From: Urechidicola croceus
GTDB lineage: Bacteria; Bacteroidota; Bacteroidia; Flavobacteriales; Flavobacteriaceae
Length of the DNA: 64,000 nt
Assembly: GCA_905181865.1 (NCBI GenBank)
Contig: CAJIZG010000003.1
Coordinates: 880,001-944,000, forward strand
Reading direction: 5' to 3'
Shown here: piece after piece, positions 45,972-56,198 of the stretch
How the letters are laid out: the number at the start of each line of letters is the position of its first letter
Position numbering within the stretch: the stretch's first letter is position 1
Notes under the pieces: model-generated
What the model was told of the DNA's origin: nothing
The model's input: only the letters and a program-made list of their open reading frames with translations
Databases searched by the model: none
Made by a program: the position numbers and the translations under genes

Positions 45972-46467
45972 TATCGCCCAAAATACGATATGGTTTGTGT
46001 TACTTGTTTTATTACAAGTCCTCATATTTAACAACATCAATCTTCTGGGTCATACGAATCCTTATATATATATTGCTTATATTTTTTATTACCCTATAAA
46101 GAGAGAGAGAGGTCGTTTTCTATTCCTAAGTTTTCTTTTAGGCCTATCTATTGATTTTTTTTCAAATACCGGCGGTATTAATGCAGCTTCGACATTATTT
46201 ATTGCGTTTATTAGACTTTCAGTATTATCTTCTATCCTAAAAAAAACAGACTTTGATTTCCATCAATTTAACATTCGGTCGATTTCATTCGGAAGAGCAT
46301 GTACATTCATAACGATACTTACGTTTACGCATCACTTTATTTTATTTTCATTAGACTATTTCAGTTTGAAAGATATGGGAAGTATTCTTTCAAAATCTAT
46401 TACTACAGCATTCCTTTCTATTTCCCTCATTTTAATTGGAATCATTTCATTCACTAAAAAAAAATGA
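45964..46467 (+). CDS. mreD: Rod-shape protein MreD
   Basis: A 167-aa inner-membrane protein with about five hydrophobic helices. The pattern QVLIFNNINLLGHTNPYIYI and LGLSIDFFSNTGGINAASTLFIAFIR is typical of Bacteroidota MreD. It overlaps the mreC end by 8 bp and is followed by mrdA after 1 bp. Confidence 0.9.
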   Translation: MNNIAQNTIWFVLLVLLQVLIFNNINLLGHTNPYIYIAYIFYYPIKRERGRFLFLSFLLGLSIDFFSNTGGINAASTLFIAFIRLSVLSSILKKTDFDFHQFNIRSISFGRACTFITILTFTHHFILFSLDYFSLKDMGSILSKSITTAFLSISLILIGIISFTKKK

Positions 46468-46468
46468 A

Positions 46469-48343
46469 ATGAAAAAGAACGGGTTATTAGTTGGAATTAT
46501 TTTACTAGTTGGATTGATATTCATAGGTCGATTATTTTACCTCCAAATTTTAGACAATCCATATAAAACCTCACCATTAAATAACGCTTCAATCAAGAGC
46601 GTTTACGACTACCCGGCACGAGGTTACATTTATGATAGAAATGGAGAATTAATTGTAGCGAATGAACAGTCCTATGATGTTATGGTCATCCCAAGAGAAA
46701 TTAAACCAATGGACACCTTAGAATTTTGTAGTCTTCTTAAGATTGACAAAGAATACTTTAAAGGACGTTATAAAAAAGCAAAAATTTATTCTCCTCGTTT
46801 ACCATCCGTTTTTCTGGGTCAGCTATCAAAGGAAGATTACGCTCCTTTACAGGAAAAACTTTTTAAATTTAAAGGTTTCTATATTCAAAAAAGACCCATT
46901 CGAAAATACCCACTTAAAACAGCAGCAAACGTCGTAGGGTATTTAAATGAAGTTGATGAAAGAGCAATCGCTAAAGATGATTATTATCAACAAGGTGAAC
47001 TCTTCGGATATACTGGTGTAGAAAAAAAATACGAACTCCTATTAAGAGGGACAAAAGGCGTTAAAAGAATTCAAAAAAATCGATTTAATAAAGAAATTGG
47101 ATCCTACAAAAACGGTCTGTATGATACACTTTCTGCTCCTGGAAATGACCTTACACTTTCTCTTGATATTATCCTTCAGCAGTATGGAGAGAAATTAATG
47201 ACCAACAAAAGAGGTGGGATTGTAGCTTTAGAACCTACAACCGGAGAAATTCTAGCACTGGTCACTGCTCCTTCATATGATCCCAATATTATGGTCGGAA
47301 GAAAACGAAGAAAAAATTCCGTTCTATTACTTGGTGACTCAATTAACAAACCCATGTTCGATAGAGGTCTTAAGGCGCAGTATGCACCTGGCTCGCCTTT
47401 TAAAATTATTACTGGGCTTATTGGACTACAGGAAGGAGTAATTGATGAAAACACTATCTTTACATGTAACCACGGATACCGTTATAGCCGAAGTAGAAAA
47501 ATGGGATGTCATGCACATGCCAGCCAAGTAAAATTAAACTTTGGCATTTATACGTCATGCAACTCCTATTTCGCCAATACATATAGACGAATTATCGAGA
47601 AATTCGATACAGCACACGAAGGAATGGAAACGTGGAGCAAGCACGCAAAAAGTTTTGGACTCGGAAATTTTTTAGGGTATGACTTGCCCGTTGGAAATCG
47701 AGGACTTATTCCAAATGCTAATTTTTATGATCAATGGTATACTGCAAAAAATTGGACCGCCACAACCACCCTTTCCAATGCAATTGGTCAAGGAGAAGTT
47801 ATAACTACTCCTATTCAGTTGGCGAACATGACAGCTACTGTTGCTAATAGAGGTTATTATTACACTCCGCACATTGTTAAAAAAATTAAAGGTGCATCCC
47901 TTGATCCTAAATTTACGACCAAGCATGTCACTACCATTGATAAAAAACATTTTGAACCTATGGTTCAAGGCCTTTTTGACGTTTTTGAAAATCCTGGTGG
48001 AACGGCTTTTAGATCTAGAGTTAAAGGCATAGAGATCTGTGGTAAAACGGGTACTGCACAAAACTCGACCAAAATAAATGGCGCAACGGTTAAACTTACA
48101 GATCATTCTATATTTATTGCCTTCGCACCAAAAGACAATCCTAAGATTGCAATAGCAGTATTTGTAGAAAATGGCTATTGGGGATCACGCTGGGCTGCTC
48201 CTATTGCTACTTTAATGATTGAAAAATATTTGAATAGAGAAATAAGTAGAAAGGCTCTTGAAGTTAAGATGTTTAACGGAAGCCTACAAGATGAATACGA
48301 CAGGCAACTTAATGATCCGGAGTACCATGCAGAATCAAGATAA
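46469..48343 (+). CDS. mrdA: Penicillin-binding protein 2 (elongation transpeptidase)
   Basis: A 624-aa class B PBP. An N-terminal transmembrane helix (NGLLVGIILLVGLIFIGRLFYL) precedes a dimerisation domain with YPARGYIYDRNGELIVANE. The transpeptidase domain has the Ser-x-x-Lys APGSPFKI, the Ser-x-Asn TSCNSYF, and KTGTAQN. It cross-links peptidoglycan for rod elongation with RodA. The frame is open back to 46436 inside mreD; ATG 46469, directly after the mreD stop, fits a normal signal anchor better. Confidence 0.96.
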   Translation: MKKNGLLVGIILLVGLIFIGRLFYLQILDNPYKTSPLNNASIKSVYDYPARGYIYDRNGELIVANEQSYDVMVIPREIKPMDTLEFCSLLKIDKEYFKGRYKKAKIYSPRLPSVFLGQLSKEDYAPLQEKLFKFKGFYIQKRPIRKYPLKTAANVVGYLNEVDERAIAKDDYYQQGELFGYTGVEKKYELLLRGTKGVKRIQKNRFNKEIGSYKNGLYDTLSAPGNDLTLSLDIILQQYGEKLMTNKRGGIVALEPTTGEILALVTAPSYDPNIMVGRKRRKNSVLLLGDSINKPMFDRGLKAQYAPGSPFKIITGLIGLQEGVIDENTIFTCNHGYRYSRSRKMGCHAHASQVKLNFGIYTSCNSYFANTYRRIIEKFDTAHEGMETWSKHAKSFGLGNFLGYDLPVGNRGLIPNANFYDQWYTAKNWTATTTLSNAIGQGEVITTPIQLANMTATVANRGYYYTPHIVKKIKGASLDPKFTTKHVTTIDKKHFEPMVQGLFDVFENPGGTAFRSRVKGIEICGKTGTAQNSTKINGATVKLTDHSIFIAFAPKDNPKIAIAVFVENGYWGSRWAAPIATLMIEKYLNREISRKALEVKMFNGSLQDEYDRQLNDPEYHAESR

Positions 48344-48373
48344 ATTTCAAATCCAAATAATGATATAAATACG

Positions 48374-49663
48374 GTGCAAAGAGAAAAAAATAACATATTC
48401 GCTGGTGTAGATCTCTGGCTTGTTTCAATGTACATCCTATTAGTTTTTATTGGGTGGTTAAATATTTATGCTGCTTCAACATCAGAACTACACTATGAGG
48501 TTTTTGATTTTAATGCGCGATATGGTAAACAAATAATATGGATTGCTTTGGCAGTACCTGTAGTAATGGTAATTCTATTTATTGAAACGAGATTTTATGA
48601 ACGTTTTTCTTCTTTATTTTATCTCGCTGCGATTTTATCGCTTATAGGTCTTTTTATATTTGGAAAAAACATTAATGGTGCACGCTCTTGGTACGACATA
48701 GCAAACTTTACCATTCAACCTACTGAGTTTGCTAAGGCTTTTACATCTCTTGCTGTTGCAAAACTACTAAGTGATAAAGCTTTCACTTTTAAACCCTTTA
48801 AAAATCACATTAAGGCCTTTTTTATTATTCTACTTCCTGCATTTCTCATTACACTTCAGCCAGATCCTGGATCGGCTATTGTGTATCTCGCTTTTCTTTT
48901 TGTATTCTATCGTGAAGGACTTTCTGTATTCTATTTTATCCTCGGGATTCTTGGAGTTATATTATTTTTGCTAACCTTAAAATTTGGCACGTATAATTCC
49001 ATTCCAATCATGATTTTAGTTACTGCTGGTTTCTACGTGTTATTTATGATATACACGGCCATGTATAAACCATTATTTCTTAAACGAAACTGGATGAATA
49101 CCACGATAATTTTAGTAATTACTTGTTCATATATCCTTAGCATCAATCCATTATTTGAAAACGTATTTCAACAAAGACATCGTGATCGTTTTAATATTGT
49201 GTTAGGACACTCTACGGATATTCAAAAGACTGGGTATAATACGGATCAATCTATCAAAACTATTGCATCTGGAGGGTTTATAGGAAAAGGCTTTTTAGAG
49301 GGAGACAGAACCCAAGGGAAATTTGTTCCAGAGCAAGACACCGACTACATTTTTAGCACTGTAGGTGAAGAGTGGGGGTTTTTAGGAAGCACAATAGTCA
49401 TCATACTATTTATCGTTTTTATGCTGCGTATTATTCAAGTATCAGAACGTCAAAAAACAACGTTTAGTCGCGTTTATGGTTATAGCATTGCTGCTATATT
49501 CTTTTTTCACTTTATGGTAAATATTGGTATGGTTATAGGAATATTACCTACAATTGGAATTCCCTTACCGTTTTTTAGTTATGGAGGCTCTTCTTTATGG
49601 GGTTTCACTTTGCTATTATTCATCTTCATTCGATTGGATGCAAATAGATCTTATGAATGGTAA
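48374..49663 (+). CDS. rodA: Rod-shape glycosyltransferase RodA
   Basis: A 429-aa SEDS-family peptidoglycan polymerase with about ten transmembrane helices. Motifs: GARSWYDIANFTIQPTEFAKAF, LITLQPDPGSAIVYLAF, IVLGHSTDIQKTGYNTDQSIKTIASGGFIGKGFLEG, EQDTDYIFSTVGEEWGFLG, and the C-terminal PTIGIPLPFFSYGGSSLW. The start is GTG at 48374; no in-frame ATG exists before the first helix. Last gene of the mre/mrd operon, 30 bp after mrdA. Confidence 0.97.
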   Translation: MQREKNNIFAGVDLWLVSMYILLVFIGWLNIYAASTSELHYEVFDFNARYGKQIIWIALAVPVVMVILFIETRFYERFSSLFYLAAILSLIGLFIFGKNINGARSWYDIANFTIQPTEFAKAFTSLAVAKLLSDKAFTFKPFKNHIKAFFIILLPAFLITLQPDPGSAIVYLAFLFVFYREGLSVFYFILGILGVILFLLTLKFGTYNSIPIMILVTAGFYVLFMIYTAMYKPLFLKRNWMNTTIILVITCSYILSINPLFENVFQQRHRDRFNIVLGHSTDIQKTGYNTDQSIKTIASGGFIGKGFLEGDRTQGKFVPEQDTDYIFSTVGEEWGFLGSTIVIILFIVFMLRIIQVSERQKTTFSRVYGYSIAAIFFFHFMVNIGMVIGILPTIGIPLPFFSYGGSSLWGFTLLLFIFIRLDANRSYEW

Positions 49664-49802
49664 ATTGAATCACTACTTTTAAAAGAGCAAACCTCAAACA
49701 ATTACTTCTTAAGATTCTTTAATATTCACAACAATAAAAATTTCTTACAAATCTAATAACGTCTATACTAGTATCGCATTTAAACCAATTTTAACCACAA
49801 AA

Positions 49803-49832
49803 AAAACCGCTCTAATATAGAACGGTTTCAAT
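49803..49832 (-). terminator. Terminator of rpsT
   Basis: On the minus strand AACCGTTCT-ATATT-AGAGCGGTT (one G-U pair) followed by a T-run, 20 bp after the rpsT stop. Confidence 0.85.
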
Positions 49833-49850
49833 CTTTTAATAAACCTTAAA

Positions 49851-50102
49851 TTATAACGCTGCTACGTGCTTCGTTAATTTAGATTTCAAGTTTCCTGCTT
49901 TATTCTTATGAATAATGTTGTTTTTTGCCAATTTATCTAACATTGCAGCAACCTGAGGTAACAGTACCTCTGCCGCTGTTTTATCCGTTGTAGCACGTAA
50001 ATCTCTAACCGCATTACGTGTTGTTTTGTGTTGATACTTATTTCTCAACTGTTTAACTCCGTTACTTCTAATTCTCTTAAGAGCTGACTTGTGATTTGCC
50101 AT
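49851..50102 (-). CDS. rpsT: 30S ribosomal protein S20
   Basis: An 83-aa basic helical protein. MANHKSALKRIRSNGVKQLRNKYQHKTTRNAVRDLR and the C-terminal NNIIHKNKAGNLKSKLTKHVAAL match S20, which binds 16S rRNA early in 30S assembly. Located just downstream of tRNA-Glu on the same strand, so the two may be co-transcribed from the tRNA promoter. Confidence 0.98.
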   Translation of the reverse strand: MANHKSALKRIRSNGVKQLRNKYQHKTTRNAVRDLRATTDKTAAEVLLPQVAAMLDKLAKNNIIHKNKAGNLKSKLTKHVAAL

Positions 50103-50127
50103 TTTATTTATTTGTTTTAAAAACTTG

Positions 50128-50199
50128 TAGTCCGTAGGGGAATCGAACCCCTGTTACATGGATGAAAACCATGCGTCCTAACCCCTAGACGAACGGACC
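50128..50199 (-). tRNA. tRNA-Glu (anticodon TTC)
   Basis: A 72-nt cloverleaf on the minus strand: acceptor GGTCCGT / ACGGACT, anticodon stem CATGG/CCATG around loop TTTTCAT (anticodon TTC), T arm AGGGG-TTCGATT-CCCCT, discriminator A, no encoded CCA. The D loop contains TAGGGGTTAGGA typical of bacterial tRNA-Glu. Confidence 0.95.
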
Positions 50200-50227
50200 A
50201 ATTATTACTTGTTTGACTTAGCGGCTG

Positions 50228-50257
50228 CAAATATACAACATAATTTTTCTTCTCAAA
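50228..50257 (-). promoter_or_regulatory. tRNA-Glu promoter
   Basis: TTTG (50254-50257) and TATATTTG (50228-50235) are 18 bp apart on the minus strand, followed by the discriminator CAGCCGC. This is the same -7/discriminator arrangement as at rrn P1 and tRNA-Met. Confidence 0.75.
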
Positions 50258-50274
50258 ACTTTTTTTAAAAAAAA

Positions 50275-51747
50275 TTAATATGCTTTTGCGAAAAGCACTC
50301 TTTTAGTAGATTTACCCCCAGAAAACACACAAATCCCATCTTCAAATTTTACATCATTTGGTATACAACGGATTGTTGCCTTTGTCAAACCTTTTATCTT
50401 TTCCTCTGTTTCTATGGTACCATCCCAATGAGCAGACACAAAGCCTCCCTTTGTCTCCAGCACTTCCTTAAATTGTTCAAATGAATCTACTTCTGTAATG
50501 TGACTTTCTCTATAATCTAAGGCCTTCTTAAACAACTCTTTTTGAATTGTTTCTAAAGTTTCTTGAACAAACGAAACAGTGTCTTTTATTGCTATTGTTT
50601 GTTTTACTGAAGTATCTCTTCTTGCTATCTCTAAGGTACCATTTTCAAGATCTCTAGGCCCCATAGCAATTCTTAAAGGAACTCCTTTTAATTCGTATTC
50701 TGCAAACTTCCAACCTGGCTTATATGTATCTCTTTTATCATATTTAACAGAAACACCATTATTGCGCAATACTTTTGCCAGCGCTTCCACTTTTTCAGAA
50801 ATTGCATTTAATTGTTCTTCTCCCTTGTATATAGGAATAATAACAACTTGAATTGGCGCTAAATTAGGTGGCAATATCAATCCTTTATCGTCAGAGTGCG
50901 TCATTACTAACGCACCCATTAACCGCGTAGAAACGCCCCAAGATGTAGCCCAGACAAACTCCCTCTTCCCTTCTTTAGATGTAAACTTTACATCAAACGC
51001 CTTGGCAAAATTTTGACCCAAAAAGTGTGATGTGCCTGCTTGCAAAGCCTTTCCGTCTTGCATTAATGCTTCAATTGTATATGTTTCTAATGCTCCTGCG
51101 AATCGCTCGCTTTCAGATTTAAAGCCTTTTATCACTGGCATTGCCATAAACTCCTCTGCAAAAGTTGCATATACTTCTTGCATTTGCTTAGACTCATCAA
51201 TAGCTTCTTGCTTTGTTGCATGCGCTGTATGCCCTTCTTGCCATAAAAACTCTGCCGTTCTCAAAAACAAACGCGTTCTCATCTCCCATCGAACCACATT
51301 AGCCCACTGATTAACCAATATTGGCAAATCTCTATAAGACTCTATCCACTTTCTATAAGTATCCCAAATTATCGTTTCTGACGTTGGACGCACAATTAAC
51401 TCTTCTTCCAACTTTGCAGTCTCATCCACCACTACTTTGCCATTCTCATCATTTTTTAAACGATAATGAGTTACAACGGCACATTCCTTTGCAAAACCAT
51501 CAACATGACTCGCTTCTTTAGAAAAATAAGATTTTGGAATAAAAATAGGGAAATAAGCGTTTTCATGCCCTGTTTCTTTAAACATTCGATCCAATTCTGC
51601 CTGCATCTTTTCCCAAATAGCATATCCGTATGGTTTTATAACCATACAGCCTCTAACTCCCGAATTCTCCGCCAGATCGGCCTTTACGACTAGTTCGTTA
51701 TACCATTTCGAATAATCTTCTTCCCTTGTTGTCAATTTCTTACTCAT
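50275..51747 (-). CDS. proS: Prolyl-tRNA synthetase, archaeal/eukaryal type
   Basis: A 490-aa class II aminoacyl-tRNA synthetase lacking the bacterial insertion domain. Motif 2 includes [17 protein letters not shown] and [33 protein letters not shown]. Motif 3 includes [30 protein letters not shown]. The anticodon-binding domain follows (VVIIPIYKG), and the C-terminal zinc-binding-like domain ends in VLFAKAY. This short type (ProS type 3) is standard in Bacteroidota. It has two long divergent neighbours and is monocistronic. Confidence 0.97.
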   Translation of the reverse strand: MSKKLTTREEDYSKWYNELVVKADLAENSGVRGCMVIKPYGYAIWEKMQAELDRMFKETGHENAYFPIFIPKSYFSKEASHVDGFAKECAVVTHYRLKNDENGKVVVDETAKLEEELIVRPTSETIIWDTYRKWIESYRDLPILVNQWANVVRWEMRTRLFLRTAEFLWQEGHTAHATKQEAIDESKQMQEVYATFAEEFMAMPVIKGFKSESERFAGALETYTIEALMQDGKALQAGTSHFLGQNFAKAFDVKFTSKEGKREFVWATSWGVSTRLMGALVMTHSDDKGLILPPNLAPIQVVIIPIYKGEEQLNAISEKVEALAKVLRNNGVSVKYDKRDTYKPGWKFAEYELKGVPLRIAMGPRDLENGTLEIARRDTSVKQTIAIKDTVSFVQETLETIQKELFKKALDYRESHITEVDSFEQFKEVLETKGGFVSAHWDGTIETEEKIKGLTKATIRCIPNDVKFEDGICVFSGGKSTKRVLFAKAY

Positions 51748-51849
51748 ACCTTAAAAGTTTGGCACAACTATTGCGTTATTGATGTTAATATATTAATTTC
51801 GACAAAACTACTTATTTTTGATAGTTCGACATAAAAAAACACAAGGATT

Positions 51850-53115
51850 ATGAAACTTTTTTATATATCTCATTTTAAATTTACACGTTTATCATATTCT
51901 TTTATTGCCCTGTTTGCGATAGTATCTTGCGGCACCTACGAGAGCGTATACAACGATGCCGATGGAATCTATGCGACTGGCGAGACTAAAGCCGTGGTAA
52001 TGGAAACACGAATTCCTTCGGAATCCGAATTATACTTTGATCAAGTTGCAAAAGAATATAGCCGAATTGAAGATAGAGATATTATAACAAATATTGATGA
52101 ACTAGCATATGACAATCAAAATAATCTAGAAGATGAGAGTGGCGAAATAGCATATGCTCAATCTAGTGCACCCTGGGGATACGAACCAAATGTTTCAATC
52201 AATATCAATAGTGGTTTTGGGTATGGCTCTGATTTTGGATTTGGTTCTGGTTTTGGTCCTGGTTTTGGTTTTGGTCCTGGATTTGGTCCTGGATTTGGCC
52301 CTGGTTTTGGGTATGGTCCTGGTTTTGGATTTGGCCCTGGCTTTGGATTTGGCCCTGGCTTTGGGTATGGTTCTCGTTTTGGTCCTGGTTTTGGATTTGG
52401 CTCTCGTTTTGGATTTGGTCCTGGTTTTGGGTATGGCTCTGGATATTACAGCGGCTTTTATGGGGACTATTTGGGCTCACCTTTCAGATACTCTCGTCAT
52501 TACGGATATAATCAACCTTATTATAAGCACTACGATTCTTACGGAAAAAGAGACTCCTATAATACTGCAAGTGCATACGGTAGAAGAAATAGAGTGACCA
52601 CCTCTAGAAATTATACAAATAGCAAAATAAACTCTAATTCTAGTAGAAGAAGTGTTTCAACAACAGATAGAGCGACCACTTCTTCTACTGGGAAAAGTAG
52701 TGGCGTTAACTCAAATAAAAGAACCTATACCACTACTAGAAGAACAACCAGTCCTTCTTCAACAACTGGAACTAGAAATCGTAGTAGCACAAGAAGTACG
52801 TCTAAACGCTATACAATACAAACTTCTCGAAGGAATATAAATGCACATAAATCTCCGAGCAATTCGAATAGTAGCACTTCAAGATCTACTTATTCAAGTT
52901 CTCCTCGAAATAGCAGTAGTAGTTCAAAAAGAAGCACTGCTGTCGCTCGATCTGCACCAAGCAGAGCTACTTCAACGAGCAGTCGTAGTTCTTCTAGTTA
53001 TAAAAGATCACCTAGTTCCTCAAGTACGAGTAGATCAACGAGCAGCTCTAGCAGCTCTAGCAGTTCCAGCAGCGGAAGTAGAAGGTCTTCTGGAAGTGTT
53101 CGAAGAGGTAATTAA
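51850..53115 (+). CDS. Lipoprotein with Phe-Gly repeat region and Ser/Arg-rich tail
   Basis: A 421-aa protein with a lipoprotein signal (LFAIVSC, Cys 27). Residues 28-120 form an acidic, probably ordered region. Residues 122-198 are a near-perfect Phe-Gly repeat in units such as GFGPGFGFGPGFG, with some Tyr for Phe. From about 245 to the end lies a low-complexity Ser/Thr/Arg tail (for example SSSSSSSSSSSSGSRRSSGSVRRGN). I recall related flavobacterial lipoproteins beside proS, some labelled vitellogenin-like; none has a known function to my knowledge. The DNA repeat keeps other frames open too, but only this frame has a signal peptide. Confidence 0.85.
   Translation: MKLFYISHFKFTRLSYSFIALFAIVSCGTYESVYNDADGIYATGETKAVVMETRIPSESELYFDQVAKEYSRIEDRDIITNIDELAYDNQNNLEDESGEIAYAQSSAPWGYEPNVSININSGFGYGSDFGFGSGFGPGFGFGPGFGPGFGPGFGYGPGFGFGPGFGFGPGFGYGSRFGPGFGFGSRFGFGPGFGYGSGYYSGFYGDYLGSPFRYSRHYGYNQPYYKHYDSYGKRDSYNTASAYGRRNRVTTSRNYTNSKINSNSSRRSVSTTDRATTSSTGKSSGVNSNKRTYTTTRRTTSPSSTTGTRNRSSTRSTSKRYTIQTSRRNINAHKSPSNSNSSTSRSTYSSSPRNSSSSSKRSTAVARSAPSRATSTSSRSSSSYKRSPSSSSTSRSTSSSSSSSSSSSGSRRSSGSVRRGN
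52213..52443 (+). repeat. Tandem GGTTTTGG-type DNA repeat coding Phe-Gly units
   Basis: Units such as GGTCCTGGTTTTGGATTTGG of 12 or 18 bp repeat about 13 times with third-base changes (ggt/gga/ggc). They lie inside the lipoprotein gene. Unit length is a multiple of 3 throughout, so copy-number change would keep the frame. Confidence 0.9.
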
Positions 53116-53143
53116 GTATTCATTAATTTTTAAAGATTAAAAA

Positions 53144-54454
53144 ATGAAAAACATATTTTTTATTGGTGCATTGTTATGTTCATTTATTTCCTATTCACAG
53201 TCTTTAGGATATAATGATTTGGGGAAACTTTTTACTGATGAGGACAATAACGGAACAGCAAGATTCAGAGGAATGAGTGGAGCCTTTGGAAGTTTGGGTG
53301 GAGATATGAGTGCCATTGAAATCAATCCTGCCGGAACCGCCGTTTTTATGAAAAGTGAATTCGCTACTACTATGAATTTTAGAGACGAAAACATCACGTC
53401 AAATTATTATGGCAATAGTACATTAACAAATAACGATTATTCTAACATATCCCAAGTGGGCGGTGTATTTGTTTTTGATACTGGAAAATCCACTTGGAGC
53501 AAGACAGCGATAGGGTTTAATTACAGTGTATCTAAAAATTATGAAAGCCATTGGATAGCCCAAGGAAATAGTAACTACCCAACTTTTATTTACGACGATG
53601 ACTATACAGATGACGGAGATAACTCGAATGATACTATTTACTTAAACTCTAACGAGCAACGTTTTAAAAATTTTTCTGATGGCGAAAATGGTAAATACAC
53701 ATTTACTTTTGCTTCCCAATACTCAGACAAACTTTATGTTGGAGCCGCTTTTACAGCTAATGACGTTCGGTTTTATCAATCCGTTTCTCTAGAAGAAGAT
53801 AATAACGATGGGATGGGAAATAATTTAACTGGAAGCTTGCGCGAAGAGTTGTTAACTTTTGGTAAAGGATATTCTTTTAATTTAGGTATTATCTCCAAGC
53901 CTTCTAATAATATCAGAATTGGACTTTCATACCAATCACCAACTTGGTATGACTTAACGGAAGAATTCGACTCTGAAGATGGTTTTAATGATTTTCAATA
54001 CTCAATGACTACGCCCAGCAAAACAACAGGAAGTTTTGCTTATATATTTAGTCAATCTGGATTGGTAAGTTTAGATTACGCCTATAGAAATTATTCCGGT
54101 ATCGATGTAAGTCCGAGTCAAGAATTCACAGAAGAAAATCAAATTTTCTCAACTGATTTTAGAGGTACCTCTGAGCTAAGATTGGGTACCGAGTGGCGGG
54201 TTAAACAATTTAGTTTTAGAGGAGGATACCACTATCAACAAAGTCCTTATATGGACGCACCTGTAACTAATGACGTTACTGGATTCTCGGCAGGAATTGG
54301 GTTTAATTTTGGCAATGTTAAACTTGATATTGCTTATGAAACCTCGAAGAAATACGACTCGTATGACTTCTACTCTCAATATGATGAAGTTGACACTACC
54401 GATTTAAAAATTGACAACTCCAAAGTTACAGCAACGATCGTTTTTAAAATCTAA
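53144..54454 (+). CDS. Outer-membrane transport protein (OmpP1/FadL family)
   Basis: A 436-aa outer-membrane beta barrel with a signal peptide (LLCSFISYSQ). The conserved beginning is FRGMSGAFGSLGGDMSAIEINPAGTAVF, the N-terminal plug/hatch of FadL-like porins. Amphipathic strands follow to the terminal KVTATIVFKI. It probably moves hydrophobic compounds across the outer membrane. It is 28 bp after the FG-repeat gene, likely one operon. Confidence 0.88.
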   Translation: MKNIFFIGALLCSFISYSQSLGYNDLGKLFTDEDNNGTARFRGMSGAFGSLGGDMSAIEINPAGTAVFMKSEFATTMNFRDENITSNYYGNSTLTNNDYSNISQVGGVFVFDTGKSTWSKTAIGFNYSVSKNYESHWIAQGNSNYPTFIYDDDYTDDGDNSNDTIYLNSNEQRFKNFSDGENGKYTFTFASQYSDKLYVGAAFTANDVRFYQSVSLEEDNNDGMGNNLTGSLREELLTFGKGYSFNLGIISKPSNNIRIGLSYQSPTWYDLTEEFDSEDGFNDFQYSMTTPSKTTGSFAYIFSQSGLVSLDYAYRNYSGIDVSPSQEFTEENQIFSTDFRGTSELRLGTEWRVKQFSFRGGYHYQQSPYMDAPVTNDVTGFSAGIGFNFGNVKLDIAYETSKKYDSYDFYSQYDEVDTTDLKIDNSKVTATIVFKI

Positions 54455-54567
54455 AGTCAATTTATATTTTAAACGCTCTCTTGCTGTAATTTGCAACTGT
54501 AAATAGGATAGATATATTAAACTTACTATCAATAGAATTAGTACTTTTGCAGAAATAAATTTCACTA

Positions 54568-55461
54568 ATGAGCAGCATAACAGTTTCTATACAGTCAACA
54601 AAGAATCCTTCTATTTTAAAGTTTACGCATACGAGTAAAATTACGAATGGAAGTTATGAATATAATAATATTGATGACGCAAAAAATTCGCCAATAACTC
54701 AACAATTATTTCACCTTCCCTTTGTAAAGAAAATATTCGTTTCCGCAAATTTCATCGCTATTGAAAAATATGATATTGTAACATGGGATGATGTTCAAGA
54801 GGAAGTGCGCGAACAAATTGAAGTGTATTTAAACTCTAACGATATCATTATTGACTCAGCACAAAAATCACCTACCAAAGTAGCTATTGAAATTTATGCA
54901 GAAACAACGCCAAACCCAGCGGTAATGAAGTTTGTTTCAAATAAAATGGTAGCTTCTCAAACCTTTGAATTTAAAGACATCGACGAAGCCAAAACCTCAC
55001 CTATAGCAGTAGAACTTTTTAAATTTCCATTTGTAAAAGAAGTATTCATTTCTCAAAACTATATTTCTATTACTAAATTTGATATGGCTGAATGGTCTGA
55101 CATCGGTCAAGAAATCAGAAACTTTATAAGAACTTATATTACAGAAGGTAAAATTTTAATTTCAGAGAATGCAACACCTGTTGAAAATAAAAATACAGGG
55201 ACTGTTTCAGAAGATTTAGATGACATCTCATTACAAATTATTACCATTTTGGAGGAATATGTGAAACCTGCGGTTGCTTCGGACGGTGGTAATATTCAAT
55301 TCGCTTCTTACGAAAAAGACACCATGAATGTAAATGTCATTCTTCAAGGAGCCTGTAGTGGCTGCCCGTCTTCCACTATGACTTTAAAAAGCGGTATAGA
55401 AAACATGCTTAAGGAAATGCTCCCCGACAAAATTAATTCTGTTATTGCAATAAACGGCTAA
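54568..55461 (+). CDS. NifU-type Fe-S scaffold with duplicated N domain
   Basis: A 297-aa protein with two Scaffold-Nfu/NifU N-terminal domains (about 3-100 and 108-200; compare [13 protein letters not shown] with [13 protein letters not shown] and [10 protein letters not shown] with [10 protein letters not shown]). A C-terminal NifU domain (about 218-297) carries the cluster-binding [17 protein letters not shown] (Cys263, Cys266). It probably delivers Fe-S clusters to client proteins. A TACTTTTGCA box at 54542-54551 is a likely -7 element. Starts 5 bp before ubiE in a four-gene run. Confidence 0.9.
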   Translation: MSSITVSIQSTKNPSILKFTHTSKITNGSYEYNNIDDAKNSPITQQLFHLPFVKKIFVSANFIAIEKYDIVTWDDVQEEVREQIEVYLNSNDIIIDSAQKSPTKVAIEIYAETTPNPAVMKFVSNKMVASQTFEFKDIDEAKTSPIAVELFKFPFVKEVFISQNYISITKFDMAEWSDIGQEIRNFIRTYITEGKILISENATPVENKNTGTVSEDLDDISLQIITILEEYVKPAVASDGGNIQFASYEKDTMNVNVILQGACSGCPSSTMTLKSGIENMLKEMLPDKINSVIAING

Positions 55462-55465
55462 CTAC

Positions 55466-56197
55466 ATGTCTGAGAACGTAACTCCATACAAGAACTCCAA
55501 TCTTGGTAAAAAAGAACAGGTTGCTACTATGTTCAACACTATTTCTAAAAACTATGATAGATTAAATCGTATGATTTCATTTGGGATTGATGTCAAATGG
55601 CGAAATAAAGTAGTTCATATTATTGACAAAACAAACCCCAAAGAAATTTTAGATATTGCCACTGGAACTGGAGATCTGGCTATCAATTTTGCAAAAAATA
55701 CTTCCGCAAAATATATAACTGGGTTAGACATCTCTGAAGGTATGCTATCAGTTGGAAAAACTAAAATTCAAAAAGAGAATCTCTCCGATAAAATTTCTAT
55801 GATCCTTGGAGATTCAGAAAATCTTCCTTTTGACGATAATTCTTTCGATGCTATTTCTGTAGCTTTTGGCGTACGGAATTTTGAAAACTTAGAAAAAGGA
55901 CTGGCAGAAATTCTTAGAGTACTTAAAACGACCGGAACTTTGGTTATTTTAGAAACCTCAGTGCCCACAAATAGTCCATATAAGCAGTTTTATAATTTTC
56001 ACAGTTCAAGGGTTTTACCGCTGTTGGGCAAACTCTTTTCAAAAGATGCGTCTGCCTATTCCTATCTTTCAGAATCTGCATCCAAATTTCCTTACGGAAA
56101 AACTTTTAACAATATTTTGAGAAAAACTGGGTTTAAAGAGGTAGAAAACAAACCACAAACTTTTGGTGTAGCTACAATTTACACCGCTACTAAATAG
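55466..56197 (+). CDS. ubiE: Demethylmenaquinone methyltransferase
   Basis: A 243-aa SAM methyltransferase (UbiE/MenG) for the final step of menaquinone synthesis. [36 protein letters not shown] (SAM loop), [12 protein letters not shown], and [23 protein letters not shown] are family signatures. Length is normal. Sits between the Fe-S scaffold and porT. Confidence 0.96.
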   Translation: MSENVTPYKNSNLGKKEQVATMFNTISKNYDRLNRMISFGIDVKWRNKVVHIIDKTNPKEILDIATGTGDLAINFAKNTSAKYITGLDISEGMLSVGKTKIQKENLSDKISMILGDSENLPFDDNSFDAISVAFGVRNFENLEKGLAEILRVLKTTGTLVILETSVPTNSPYKQFYNFHSSRVLPLLGKLFSKDASAYSYLSESASKFPYGKTFNNILRKTGFKEVENKPQTFGVATIYTATK

Positions 56198-56198
56198 T

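Noticed and set aside
52154-52597. Long Leu/Val repeat frame and an opposite-strand Gln/Asn repeat frame over the lipoprotein gene
   Set aside because: They are other frames of the same DNA repeat; neither has a signal peptide or a non-repetitive conserved part.
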